In this document: in pieces, positions 34,435 through 43,953 of the stretch
How positions within the stretch are numbered: position 1 is the stretch's first letter
How the letters are laid out: each line of letters starts with the position of its first letter
Source: Rhodocyclaceae bacterium
Lineage (GTDB): Bacteria; Pseudomonadota; Gammaproteobacteria; Burkholderiales; Rhodocyclaceae
Length of the DNA: 64,000 nucleotides
Reading direction: 5' to 3'
Assembly (NCBI GenBank): GCA_023230455.1
Contig: JALNXH010000001.1
Span: 243,719-307,718, forward strand
The notes under the pieces: generated by a model
Databases searched by the model: none
Told to the model about the DNA's origin: nothing
What the model saw: the letters and a program-made list of their open reading frames with translations, nothing else
Program-made: the position numbers and the translations under genes

Positions 34435-36441
34435 ATGAGCGATTTAAACACTGCTGCAATCTGGCAACCGAGCGAGTCGGTCATCCGCAAGGCCCGTATC
34501 ACCCAGTACACGGACTGGCTGAGGCAGACGCATGGCAAGACTTTCGATAGCTACGACGCTCTCTGGCAATGGTCGGTAAACGACCTTGAAGGATTCTGGT
34601 CATCGATCGTCGACTATTTCGGCATCGCGTTCACCACGCCCGGCATCACCGTTCTCGGCGACCAGCGCATGCCCGGTACGGTCTGGTTCCCCGGGACCCG
34701 ACTCAATTACGTCGATCAGATTTTCCGCCACGCCACAGACGCTCGGCCTGCCATCATTTTCCGCGATGAGTCAGGCGGACTTGAGGAGCTAGGTTGGCAT
34801 GAACTGCAACGTCAGGTGGCATCGCTCGCGGCCGCCCTCCGCACGAAGGGCGTTGGCGAGGGTGACCGGGTGGTCGCCTACATGCCCAATATCCCTGAAA
34901 CCGTGGTTGCCTTTCTCGCCGTAGCTTCTCTCGGCGCCATCTGGTCGGTCTGTTCGCCGGACATCGGTGCACTCGCCGTGCTCGACCGCTTCCGCCAAAT
35001 CGAACCAAAGGCCATGATAACCGTTGACGGCTATCGTTACGGCGGCAAGACCTTCGATCGCCGCGACGTCGTAGCCTCTATTCTCGAACAACTACCCACT
35101 GTAGAGACGCTGATCGAGGTGCCCTGCCTGTCATACGCGGTCGACAACGGCGCTGAGAGTCGCTTTCCGCACGTCACCCACATACTGCGCTGGGCCGACC
35201 TGATTGAAGACAATGTCGCCCTGAAAACCAATCCGGTGCCTTTCGACCACCCCCTATGGATCGTCTATTCATCGGGGACCACCGGCCTACCCAAGCCCAT
35301 CGTCCATGGCCACGGCGGCGTGGTGCTAGAGCAAATCAAGATCATGGGACTGCACAACGATCTCGGCCCCGAGGATCGCTATCATTGGTATTCGACAACT
35401 GGTTGGATCATGTGGAACCTTCAGGTCGCCGGGCTCCTGGTCGGTACTACCGTTTGCATTTATGACGGTAATCCAGGCTGGCCTGACCTGGGCGCCCTCT
35501 GGCGTTTTGCCGGAGATGCGCGGCTCACATTCTTTGGTGCCGGCGCAGCCTTCTACGCCGGTTGCATGAAGGCGGACATCGCGCCCGCCGCTCTAGCCGA
35601 CCTATCTTCCCTGCGCGCCATGGGCTCTACTGGCTCGCCGCTGTCGCCAGAGGGTTATCGCTGGATCTACGATCACGTAAATGCCGACGTCTTTCTTGCG
35701 CCCATGTCTGGCGGTACCGATATCGCCAGTGCTTTTGTCGGCGGCATCCCGACGCTGCCCGTCTTCGTCGGTGAAATGCAGTGCCGCTGTCTCGGCTCCA
35801 GGATCGAAGCCTTCGACGACGACGGCAAGCCGATCGTGAATGCGGTGGGGGAACTGGTCTGCACGCAACCCATGCCCTCGATGCCCCTGTATTTCTGGAA
35901 CGATCCTGATGGTGTGCGCTACCGCGACAGCTATTACGACATGTTCCCCGGCATCTGGCGCCACGGTGACTGGATCCAGATCACTCCCCGCGGCGGGGCC
36001 ATCATCTATGGTCGCTCCGATGCCACCATCAACCGACACGGCATCCGCATGGGGACCAGCGAACTCTACCGTGCTGTCGAAGCATTCCCGGAGATTCTCG
36101 ACAGTCTGGTGGTCGACCTTGAATACCTTGGCCGCGAGTCCTACATGCCCCTGTTCGTCGTACTGCGCCCCGGAAACATTCTGACGGACGAACTCAAGTC
36201 CCAACTGGTGGCCCGCATTCGGAACGCGCTTTCGTCACGCCATGTTCCCAACGAAATCATCCAGGTGGACGAAATTCCGCACACCCTCACTGGCAAGAAG
36301 CTGGAGTTGCCGGTAAAGAAATTGTTGCTGGGAAAGGCGCTGGAAGGGGTGGTGAACCTGGATGCGGTGGCGAATCCGAAGAGCTTGGAGTATTTCGTCG
36401 CATTTGCACAGCGCTTCAAGGGCGGGCCCCGCGTCGGCTAA
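34435..36441 (+). CDS. Acetoacetyl-CoA synthetase
   Basis: A 668-residue adenylate-forming enzyme that activates acetoacetate (or a similar beta-keto acid) with ATP and CoA. The N-terminal ACAS_N segment (FWSSIVDYFGI), P-loop YSSGTTGLPKPIVHGHGG (about 278-295), the long N-terminal region with WFPGTRLNYVDQIF, and the C-terminal GRSDATINRHGIRMGTSELY and catalytic Lys near LTGKKLELPVKK fit acetoacetyl-CoA synthetase better than acetyl-CoA synthetase. As the last gene of the ring-cleavage operon, its real substrate may be a ketoacid released from the ring. Convergent with lrp. Confidence 0.85.
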   Translation: MSDLNTAAIWQPSESVIRKARITQYTDWLRQTHGKTFDSYDALWQWSVNDLEGFWSSIVDYFGIAFTTPGITVLGDQRMPGTVWFPGTRLNYVDQIFRHATDARPAIIFRDESGGLEELGWHELQRQVASLAAALRTKGVGEGDRVVAYMPNIPETVVAFLAVASLGAIWSVCSPDIGALAVLDRFRQIEPKAMITVDGYRYGGKTFDRRDVVASILEQLPTVETLIEVPCLSYAVDNGAESRFPHVTHILRWADLIEDNVALKTNPVPFDHPLWIVYSSGTTGLPKPIVHGHGGVVLEQIKIMGLHNDLGPEDRYHWYSTTGWIMWNLQVAGLLVGTTVCIYDGNPGWPDLGALWRFAGDARLTFFGAGAAFYAGCMKADIAPAALADLSSLRAMGSTGSPLSPEGYRWIYDHVNADVFLAPMSGGTDIASAFVGGIPTLPVFVGEMQCRCLGSRIEAFDDDGKPIVNAVGELVCTQPMPSMPLYFWNDPDGVRYRDSYYDMFPGIWRHGDWIQITPRGGAIIYGRSDATINRHGIRMGTSELYRAVEAFPEILDSLVVDLEYLGRESYMPLFVVLRPGNILTDELKSQLVARIRNALSSRHVPNEIIQVDEIPHTLTGKKLELPVKKLLLGKALEGVVNLDAVANPKSLEYFVAFAQRFKGGPRVG

Positions 36442-36463
36442 GGAAGTCGCGCAGAACCAGCCT

Positions 36464-36976
36464 CTATCGAAGCCTGCGTTTTGCCTTTCCACGGGGTTGT
36501 TTGGGATGTACCAAAGGCAATCCCGTTTTGTATTTCACCTGCTTCAGCGCGAAGCTGGAGCGGATGTTCGCCACACCGGGAATCTTCGACAGTTCGTCCA
36601 CGATGAATCGTTCGAGCGCCTGAATATCAGACACCACCACCCGAATCAGGTAATCCGAATCTCCAGTCATCAAATAACATTCCATGACCTCCGGATACTC
36701 GCTGATCGCATTCTGAAACTGCTCGAGGGCATGCTCGATCTGGCGCTCAAGTCGAATCTGGATGAACACACTCACGCTAAGCCCGAGTAGCAACGGATCA
36801 AGCAAAGTGACATAGCGATGAATCAATCCGGACTCTTCCAGCGCCCGGACACGCGCCAGGCAAGGCGAAGGCGAAAGGTGCACACGCGCAGCAAGCTCTA
36901 CATTGGTGAGGCGAGCGTTCTCCTGCAACTCATCGAGAATACGCAGGTCAATTGCGTCAAGCGGCATAGTCGGCAC
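36464..36976 (-). CDS. Lrp/AsnC-family transcriptional regulator
   Basis: A 170-residue regulator. The N-terminal helix-turn-helix (about 5-55, DAIDLRILDELQENARLTNVELAARVHLS) and C-terminal RAM ligand domain (about 70-150, MECYLMTGDSDYLIRVVV) are complete, with a basic tail KQPRGKAKRRLR. The start is GTG 36976 with AGAGGAA before it; an ATG three codons later is also possible. It is divergent from aceE across 124 AT-rich bases, so it probably controls that pair in response to an amino or oxo acid. Confidence 0.9.
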   Translation of the reverse strand: MPTMPLDAIDLRILDELQENARLTNVELAARVHLSPSPCLARVRALEESGLIHRYVTLLDPLLLGLSVSVFIQIRLERQIEHALEQFQNAISEYPEVMECYLMTGDSDYLIRVVVSDIQALERFIVDELSKIPGVANIRSSFALKQVKYKTGLPLVHPKQPRGKAKRRLR

Positions 36977-37100
36977 GATATTCCTCTAAATAATCATTAA
37001 GCAGCATAATATTTCTAATTTTGTCATATTTGATCCGATTTTGGATACACGTGCTGCGTGCTGACCGGTAACCTGCATCCGGCTCTCTAGGAGAACAGTC
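36977..37100. promoter_or_regulatory. Divergent lrp/aceE control region
   Basis: This AT-rich gap lies between two divergently read genes, with several A/T tracts (about 36985-37045) typical of Lrp-type binding. For aceE, TTGTCA at 37021-37026 with GATACA at 37044-37049 (spacing 17) is a possible promoter. GGAG precedes the aceE ATG. Confidence 0.4.
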
Positions 37101-39803
37101 ATGGGCAGGCAGGAAAATAATTCGAGTGCGGCATCAGACACCAATACGTTGAAGGCAACTGATGTCGATCCGCAGGAAACAAAAGAATGGCTACAGTCAC
37201 TCGAGGCTGTGGTTGCCGATTCTGGCCCCGAGCGCGGTCTGTTTCTGTTACGCCAGTTGGAAGAACAAGCCCAGCACATGGGCCTTATCGCCCATGTGCA
37301 ACCGTATTCGGCTTATCGGAACACGATTCCGATCGACAAGCAGGGGCCATACCCCGGCGACCTTGCAGTCGAAGAACGGATTACCTCTATCATTCGCTGG
37401 AACGCGCTGGCGATGGTCGTTCGTGCAAATCAAGCCTATGGCGAACTCGGCGGCCACATCGCAAGCTACGCGTCGGCGGCGGAAATCTTCGAAATCGGCT
37501 TCAACCATTTCTTTCAGGCTCGCGACCAGACCCACGGCGGCGATCTGGTGTTCTTCCAGCCGCATTCTGCCCCGGGCATTTACGCACGGGCTTTCCTTGA
37601 AGGGCGCCTGACCGAGGAACACTTGGCCAACTACCGTCAGGAAGTGGGCGGCAAGGGGCTCTGCTCCTACCCTCACCCGTGGCTGATGCCGGACTTCTGG
37701 CAGTTCCCGACCGGCTCCATGGGGCTGGGGCCGATTACGGCGATCTACCACGCACGTTTCATGCGCTATTTGGAGAATCGCGGATTGGCGACTACAGCCG
37801 AGCGACACGTCTGGGGCGTTTTCGGGGATGGAGAAATGGACGAACCCGAGTCGATCGCGGGCCTCACCCTCGCGGCTCGCGAAAATCTGGACAACCTGAC
37901 CTTTGTCATCAATTGCAATCTGCAACGCCTGGACGGGCCGGTGCGCGGCAACGGCAGGATCATTCAGGAACTTGAGTCGCTGTTCTCCGGCGCGGGCTGG
38001 AATGTCATCAAGGTCATCTGGGGCTCGGACTGGGATCCGCTGTTTGCACGGGATACCAACCACGCCCTGCTTCACCGCTTTGCGCAAACGGTAGACGGTC
38101 AATACCAGACTCTGGGAGCCAAGGATGGGGCCTACAACCTGCTGCACTTTTTCCAGCAGGATCCTGAAGTGCAAGCATTGGTATCGCACATGAACGATGC
38201 GGAAATCGATGCACTCAAGCGCGGTGGCCATGATTTCCGCAAGCTCCACGCTGCCTTCGCCGCGGCCAAAGCGCACAAAGAACGCCCCACTGTCATCTTG
38301 GCGAAAACCAAGAAGGGCTACGGCATGGGTGGGGCTGGTGAATCGCGGATGACGGCTCACCAAGCGAAGAAGCTTGACATCGATGCCTTGAAAGCGTTTC
38401 GCGATCGCTTCGACCTGCCCTTGTCCGACGACGACGTCACGCAGTTGCGCTTCTATCGCCCCGACGACGACAGCGTCGAAATGCGCTACCTGCGCGGACA
38501 GCGCGCGGCGCTGGGCGGCAGCCTGCCGCTGCGCCGGCGTCATGCCGGACCGGTACCGATACCGCATATCGGCGACTACGCCCAGTTCGCCCTAGCCGCC
38601 GAAGGGAAGGAAATGTCCACCACGATGGCCGTGGTGCGGATGCTGGGTAGCCTGCTCAAGGACAAGCAGTTGGGGCCGCGAATCGTGCCCATCGTCGCCG
38701 ACGAGGCGCGCACTTTCGGCATGGCGAACCTGTTTCGCCAAATCGGCATCTACTCGCCGGTCGGCCAGCTCTACGAGCCCGAGGATGCGAGCTCGATGCT
38801 CTATTACCGTGAAGCTAGGGAGGGGCAGTTGCTGGAGGAAGGCATCACAGAGGCAGGCGCACTTTCGTCGTGGATCGCTGCGGGAACCTCCTACAGCGTT
38901 CATGACCTACCGATGCTACCGTTCTACATCTACTACTCGATGTTCGGCTTCCAGCGCGTCGGTGACTTAATCTGGGCCGCGGCCGACCAGCGGGCGCGGG
39001 GCTTCCTTCTCGGCGCCACCGCCGGCCGCACCACTCTCGGCGGCGAGGGCTTGCAGCACCAGGACGGCAGCAGTCACGTGATGGCGGCCACCATTCCCAA
39101 CTGCCGCGCCTACGACCCGGCCTTTGCCGGCGAACTGGCGGTCATCATCGATCACGGCATGCATCAGATGATGGAGCGCGGTCAGGACGAGTTCTATTAC
39201 GTCACGGTGATGAACGAGAATTACGCACAACCGTCGCTGCCTGCCGGCATCGAAGAACAGATCGTCCGCGGCATGTATTGCTTCAACTCGACGCAAGCCG
39301 AATCGCCTAGAGGCCACGTACGGCTGCTGGGCTCGGGAACGATATTGCGTGAAGTTATCGCCGCAGCCGAGCTGCTTGCCAAAGACTGGAAAATCTCCAG
39401 CGAAGTGTGGAGTGTCACCAGTTTCAGCGAGCTAGCCCGCGAGGCCAGGGATACGGAGCGCTGGAACCGGCTTCATCCAGACCAAGCGGAGCGAACGAGT
39501 CATGTTGCGGAGTCCCTCGCGGGACATGTACCGATCATCGCAGCCTCGGACTATGTACGAGCCTACCCACAAATGATTGCGTCCTATGTTGACGCCAAAT
39601 TTATCACCCTTGGCACCGACGGCTTTGGACGCAGCGATACCCGATCGGCATTGCGGCGATTCTTCGAAATCGATCGGCATCACATCGTACTGGCCGCCCT
39701 CGATACCCTGGCGCGCCAAGGGGGAGTCCCCCGCTCTGTCCCAGGAGAGGCCATAAAACTCTACCAACTGGATCCCGACCGTTTGGCATCCTGGATTTGC
39801 TAG
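37101..39803 (+). CDS. aceE: Pyruvate dehydrogenase E1 component, homodimeric type
   Basis: A 900-residue ThDP enzyme that decarboxylates pyruvate and acetylates the lipoyl group of E2. The ThDP-Mg motif VFGDGEMDEPESIAGLTLAA with the later Asn of FVINCNLQRLDGPVRG (about 235-270) is intact, as are the E1 landmarks HSAPGIYARAFLEGRL and QDGSSHVMAA. The length matches E. coli AceE (887). Next to aceF but with no E3 (lpd) in the window. Its place beside Lrp and the ring-cleavage operon suggests a second, conditionally expressed copy, an inference that needs the rest of the genome. Confidence 0.93.
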   Translation: MGRQENNSSAASDTNTLKATDVDPQETKEWLQSLEAVVADSGPERGLFLLRQLEEQAQHMGLIAHVQPYSAYRNTIPIDKQGPYPGDLAVEERITSIIRWNALAMVVRANQAYGELGGHIASYASAAEIFEIGFNHFFQARDQTHGGDLVFFQPHSAPGIYARAFLEGRLTEEHLANYRQEVGGKGLCSYPHPWLMPDFWQFPTGSMGLGPITAIYHARFMRYLENRGLATTAERHVWGVFGDGEMDEPESIAGLTLAARENLDNLTFVINCNLQRLDGPVRGNGRIIQELESLFSGAGWNVIKVIWGSDWDPLFARDTNHALLHRFAQTVDGQYQTLGAKDGAYNLLHFFQQDPEVQALVSHMNDAEIDALKRGGHDFRKLHAAFAAAKAHKERPTVILAKTKKGYGMGGAGESRMTAHQAKKLDIDALKAFRDRFDLPLSDDDVTQLRFYRPDDDSVEMRYLRGQRAALGGSLPLRRRHAGPVPIPHIGDYAQFALAAEGKEMSTTMAVVRMLGSLLKDKQLGPRIVPIVADEARTFGMANLFRQIGIYSPVGQLYEPEDASSMLYYREAREGQLLEEGITEAGALSSWIAAGTSYSVHDLPMLPFYIYYSMFGFQRVGDLIWAAADQRARGFLLGATAGRTTLGGEGLQHQDGSSHVMAATIPNCRAYDPAFAGELAVIIDHGMHQMMERGQDEFYYVTVMNENYAQPSLPAGIEEQIVRGMYCFNSTQAESPRGHVRLLGSGTILREVIAAAELLAKDWKISSEVWSVTSFSELAREARDTERWNRLHPDQAERTSHVAESLAGHVPIIAASDYVRAYPQMIASYVDAKFITLGTDGFGRSDTRSALRRFFEIDRHHIVLAALDTLARQGGVPRSVPGEAIKLYQLDPDRLASWIC

Positions 39804-39866
39804 GACGCATTTGCTACTCCTGCGCCAGTTCGCGGAAGCGACCTATCCAATCAAAGACCTACAACC

Positions 39867-41213
39867 ATGACGAACAAAACGACAATTCTTGTTCCAGATA
39901 TCGGTGACTTCAAGGAAGTTCCAGTAATCGAAATTCTGGTTAAGCCTGGAGACGAGATCAAGGTAGAGGATGCACTAGTCACACTTGAATCTGACAAGGC
40001 AACAATCGACGTGCCTGCGCCTATTGCTGGAATCATCAGAGAGATCATCATCAAGATGGGGGATACGGTTTCCGCCGGCACACCAATGATGGTGATTGAA
40101 ATCCCCCAAGACTCCGACAGTCAAAGCGGCAGTCCGGATATACCGGAAGTGAAACCCGGCAAACAAGCAGAAGCAGTTCCTCTGGAAGCATCGAGTTCTA
40201 AATCAGAAACGATGACGTCCAGCTTCGTACAGGCCGACGAGCGTCCGCGTTCCCCAGTCGCTCCAGAAAATGTCCCCTCTTCCGCAGAAGTCCGCTCCGC
40301 GCATGCAGGTCCCTCGTTGCGAAAATTTGCCCGGGAACTAGGGATCGATATCGCGAAGGTGCCCGCAACCGGCCCAAGGGGTCGCATCCAGCGCGAGGAT
40401 ATCCTTGCCTACGTAAAGGGAGTGACGACGCAAACGAGCAGCGCTCCGGCGCCAACAACCGCAACTCCGGAAACAGGTACATTGAATCTGTTGCCATGGC
40501 CCAAAGTTGACTTCGCCAGATTCGGCCCGGTCAACTTGAAACCGCTGTCGCGGATAAAGAAAATCGCTGGCGCGAATCTGTCGCGCAATTGGGCGATGAT
40601 CCCTCACGTCACCAATCAGGACGAAGCAGACATCACCGAGCTTGAGTCCTTTCGTCAGCGGCTGAATTTGGAAGGCAAGAAATCCGACGTCAAGATTTCT
40701 ATGCTCGCCTTCCTGATCAAAGCGTGCGCCTCGGTGCTGAAGAAGTTCCCGAACTTTAATGCGTCGCTTGACGGGGACAACCTCGTCATAAAGGACTATT
40801 TCAACATCGGGTTTGCAGCGGATACTCCCAACGGTCTGATGGTCCCTGTCATAAGGGATGTCGACAAGAAGGGCATTTTCGATATCGCTCGCGAGATGTC
40901 CGAACTCGCTAGACTTGCGCGCGAGGGCGCGCTCAAACCCGACCAGATGCAAGGTGGCTGCTTCTCTATCTCATCCCTGGGCGGTATTGGAGGCACCTTC
41001 TTTACACCCATCATCAATGCGCCTGAGGTGGCCATTCTCGGGGTCTGCAAGTCCCAGATGAAGCCGGTCTGGGACGGAAGCACGTTCACGCCTCGATTGA
41101 TTTTGCCCCTATCGTTGTCTTGGGACCATCGTGTAATCAATGGGGCTGAAGCTGCGCGCTTCAATGTCCATCTTGCGCAACTGCTGTCCGACATGCGACG
41201 TGTTCTTGTATAA
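39867..41213 (+). CDS. aceF: Pyruvate dehydrogenase E2 (dihydrolipoamide acetyltransferase)
   Basis: A 448-residue E2 with one lipoyl domain (about 1-76; lipoyl Lys in TLESDKATIDVPAP), a linker, the E1/E3-binding domain (about 147-185, AGPSLRKFARELGIDIAKV) and the catalytic core (about 215-448) with the active His in SLSWDHRVINGAEAARF. E. coli AceF has three lipoyl domains; one is common in betaproteobacterial E2s. It follows aceE after 63 bases. It acts in the cytosolic pyruvate dehydrogenase complex. Confidence 0.93.
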   Translation: MTNKTTILVPDIGDFKEVPVIEILVKPGDEIKVEDALVTLESDKATIDVPAPIAGIIREIIIKMGDTVSAGTPMMVIEIPQDSDSQSGSPDIPEVKPGKQAEAVPLEASSSKSETMTSSFVQADERPRSPVAPENVPSSAEVRSAHAGPSLRKFARELGIDIAKVPATGPRGRIQREDILAYVKGVTTQTSSAPAPTTATPETGTLNLLPWPKVDFARFGPVNLKPLSRIKKIAGANLSRNWAMIPHVTNQDEADITELESFRQRLNLEGKKSDVKISMLAFLIKACASVLKKFPNFNASLDGDNLVIKDYFNIGFAADTPNGLMVPVIRDVDKKGIFDIAREMSELARLAREGALKPDQMQGGCFSISSLGGIGGTFFTPIINAPEVAILGVCKSQMKPVWDGSTFTPRLILPLSLSWDHRVINGAEAARFNVHLAQLLSDMRRVLV

Positions 41214-41316
41214 ACATGAAGCACCATCGTGCCGAGACGGTGTGCCTCGTTTGCGCTGAATATTTGACGATAAGCACGCTGAAAGCGCGCGCTTTGTACC
41301 CGAATCGCCCGCCGTG

Positions 41317-43218
41317 TCAAAAACGCCAAACACCCAGCGCTTTGCGAATCTGTTCCAGCGCAGCCGGATCTTCGATGGTGGTCAGATCGCCCGGATCGCG
41401 GCCTTCGGCAAGGGCCTGGATCGAGCGTCGCAGCAGCTTGCCCGAGCGCGTCTTGGGCAGACCGGCAATGAAATGTACGCGACCGGGGCGACCGATGGCG
41501 CCAAGGTTCGCGTCCACCGCCGCCATCACCTCGCGCTCCAGCACCGCCGCCAGTTCGGGCGTGGCGACGCGCGCCGGATCCTTGACCACGGCAAACGCGA
41601 TCGGCATCTGGCCTTTGATCGCATCCTGCACACCGACCACGGCGACTTCCGCGATGGCCGAATGGGACTGTACCGCCTCCTCGATTTCCCGCGTCCCCAG
41701 ACGATGGCCGGCGACGTTGATCACGTCGTCGGTGCGGCCGAGAATGAAGTGATAGCCCTGATCGTCGCGAATGCCCCAATCGAAGGACGAATACACCAGC
41801 GGTTCTTTGAACAGGCTGAAGTAGGTGCGGACGAAACGCTCGTCGTCGCCCCACACCGTCGACAGGCAGCCGGGCGGCAGCGGCGGCACGATGCCGACAA
41901 TGCCCTTCTCGTTCGCGCCGCACTCGCTGCCATCCTCGCGGAAAATTTTCAGGTTATAGCCGAACACCGGGAATGCCGGCGTGCCGAACTTGATCGGCGT
42001 GTCCTCGATGCCACGCACGGTGGCGAGAATCGGCCAGCCGGTTTCAGTCTGCCAATAGTTGTCGATCACCGGTTTTTTCAACGCGTCCATGATCCACTCA
42101 TGGGTCGGTTGGTCCAGCGGCTCACCAGCGAGGAACAAGTGCTTCAACGCCGACAGATCATATTTCGAGAGCCAGGACGGATCCTGCTTCTTCAGCACGC
42201 GAATCGCGGTCGGCGAAGAGAACATCACGCTGGCCTTGTACTTCTCCGCCAGCCGCCACCAGATGCCGGCGTCGGGACGCAGCGGCGTACCTTCGTACAT
42301 GAGCGTCGTCATGCCGGCGATCAACGGGCCGTAGACGATGTAGGAATGGCCCACCACCCAACCGATGTCCGAAGTGCAGAACATGGTCTCGCCGGCATTG
42401 CCGCAGAAAATGTGCTTCATCGACGATGCCAGGGCCACCGCATAGCCGCCGACGTCGCGCTGCACGCCCTTGGGCGTACCGGTGGTGCCGGAGGTGTAGA
42501 GGATGTACGACGGCTCCGACGATTCGAGCCAGGTACAGGGCACCTCCGCGTCCATATGCGCAGCGCGCAATGCCGCATAGTCGAGATCGCGACCTGCGAC
42601 GCGATCCCAGTCCTTGTGCAGTCCGCGGTCCACCATCAGTACCTTGGCCGGCGGCCGCTTGGCGAGGCAGATCGCCTCGTCGAGCAAATGCTTGTACGGC
42701 ACTTCCCTGCCGTTGCGCATGCCGGCTTCGGCGGAAACCACCAGTTTCGGCCCGGCATCGTCGATCCGCGTCGCCAGCGAGGCGGCGGCAAAGCCGCCGA
42801 ACACCACCGAATGCACGGCGCCGATGCGGGCACAGGCCAGCATCGCAAAAGCCGCTTCGGGAATCATCGGCATGTAGATCAGCACCCGATCGCCGCGGGC
42901 GATGCCCTGCCCTTGCAGGATGGCCGCCATGCGCACCACCTCTGCCTTGAGCTCGGCGTAGCTGTAGCTTCGCTCCTGGCCGGTTTCGCTGGAAACGTAG
43001 ATCAATGCCGCCGCATCGGGACGCTGTGCGGCATGGCGATCGACCGCGTTGTAGCAAAGATTGGTCTCGCCGCCGACGAACCACTTGGCGAACGGCGGGC
43101 GGGAATAATCGCAGATCCGTGAAAACGGCTTGTGCCAGTCGATCAGTTTCGCCTGTTCGCTCCAGAATGCATCCGGCGCTTCGATGGATTGCCGGTAGAA
43201 CGCCTGATAGCTTGCCAT
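41317..43218 (-). CDS. prpE: Propionate-CoA ligase
   Basis: A 633-residue acyl-CoA synthetase (AMP-forming). The start MASYQAFYRQSIEAPDAFWSE and ICDYSRPPFAKWFVGGETN are diagnostic of PrpE over Acs. The P-loop YTSGTTGTPKGVQRDVGG (about 244-261) and the end segment GLPKTRSGKLLRRSIQAL with its catalytic and acetylatable Lys are present. It feeds propionate into the methylcitrate route, whose other genes are not in the window. A long plus-strand frame opposite it is a shadow. Confidence 0.9.
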   Translation of the reverse strand: MASYQAFYRQSIEAPDAFWSEQAKLIDWHKPFSRICDYSRPPFAKWFVGGETNLCYNAVDRHAAQRPDAAALIYVSSETGQERSYSYAELKAEVVRMAAILQGQGIARGDRVLIYMPMIPEAAFAMLACARIGAVHSVVFGGFAAASLATRIDDAGPKLVVSAEAGMRNGREVPYKHLLDEAICLAKRPPAKVLMVDRGLHKDWDRVAGRDLDYAALRAAHMDAEVPCTWLESSEPSYILYTSGTTGTPKGVQRDVGGYAVALASSMKHIFCGNAGETMFCTSDIGWVVGHSYIVYGPLIAGMTTLMYEGTPLRPDAGIWWRLAEKYKASVMFSSPTAIRVLKKQDPSWLSKYDLSALKHLFLAGEPLDQPTHEWIMDALKKPVIDNYWQTETGWPILATVRGIEDTPIKFGTPAFPVFGYNLKIFREDGSECGANEKGIVGIVPPLPPGCLSTVWGDDERFVRTYFSLFKEPLVYSSFDWGIRDDQGYHFILGRTDDVINVAGHRLGTREIEEAVQSHSAIAEVAVVGVQDAIKGQMPIAFAVVKDPARVATPELAAVLEREVMAAVDANLGAIGRPGRVHFIAGLPKTRSGKLLRRSIQALAEGRDPGDLTTIEDPAALEQIRKALGVWRF

Positions 43219-43397
43219 TCCGTGCTCCTCGATAGGTTTACCGGGCGAATTATGGCGACCGCAAGCTTAGGCAAACCTTACGGCGCCAGCGCCTTCGGGC
43301 CAGATCCGGCAGGCTGTGGTAGAGCCGTCGCTCGCCCTCGCCACGACGGCTACCATGGGCTGCATAATCCGTCCCGGACTTCCTGACCCGGATCATC

Positions 43398-43940
43398 ATG
43401 AATCCACCCGCATCCCGACTCACTCTGTACCGGGGCGACATCACGCGCTTGGCGACAGACGCCATCGTCAATGCCGCCAACGAAACCCTGCTCGGCGGCG
43501 GCGGTGTCGATGGCGCCATCCATCGCGCCGCCGGCACCGAGTTGCTCGACCATTGCAGAGCGCTCCCTGAAGTTAGCCGCGGCTGCCGCTGCCCGACCGG
43601 CGAAGCGCGGATGACGCCAGGGTTCCGCCTGCCGGCGCGCCACATCATCCATACCGTCGGTCCGATCTGGCGCGGCGGCAACGCCGGCGAACCAGCCCTG
43701 CTCACCGCTTGCTATCGCAGCGTATTCGAACTGGCCCGCCGTCATGCCCTGGCGCGACTGGCGATCCCGGCGATCTCCTGCGGGGTATACGGCTATCCAT
43801 GGCCGGCAGCCGCCGACATCGCCGTCACCGAATGCCGTATCGCGCTGGCAGAGAATCCAGCCCTGAAAGAGGTTCTGCTGGTGGCGTTTTCGGCAGAGAT
43901 GGCCGCAGTACTCGAACACGCGCTTGACACAACCGCCTGA
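43398..43940 (+). CDS. Macrodomain O-acetyl-ADP-ribose deacetylase
   Basis: A 180-residue single macrodomain of the YmdB type. The ADP-ribose-binding core is clear: RGDITRLATDAIVNAANETLLGGGGVDGAIHRAAG (about 12-46) and IPAISCGVYGYPWPAAADIA (about 122-141). CPTGEARMTPGFRLPARHIIHTVGPIW is conserved in the group. It hydrolyses O-acetyl-ADP-ribose or removes ADP-ribose from proteins. A sirtuin partner is not present here. Its end overlaps the open frame upstream of the NUDIX gene. Confidence 0.93.
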   Translation: MNPPASRLTLYRGDITRLATDAIVNAANETLLGGGGVDGAIHRAAGTELLDHCRALPEVSRGCRCPTGEARMTPGFRLPARHIIHTVGPIWRGGNAGEPALLTACYRSVFELARRHALARLAIPAISCGVYGYPWPAAADIAVTECRIALAENPALKEVLLVAFSAEMAAVLEHALDTTA

Positions 43941-43953
43941 CGTCCAAGTCATA

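Noticed and set aside
37248..38567. 439-residue open frame antisense to aceE
   Set aside because: Mirror of a conserved ThDP enzyme; His/Arg/Gln-rich composition and no motif.
30135..41213. tRNA-Val as attachment site of a genomic island covering the catabolic block
   Set aside because: No integrase, and no repeat of the tRNA 3' end near 41.2 kb or elsewhere in the window.
41314..43122. 602-residue open frame on the plus strand
   Set aside because: It lies exactly opposite prpE, whose motifs are unambiguous. The frame is a GC-rich shadow with no recognisable domain.
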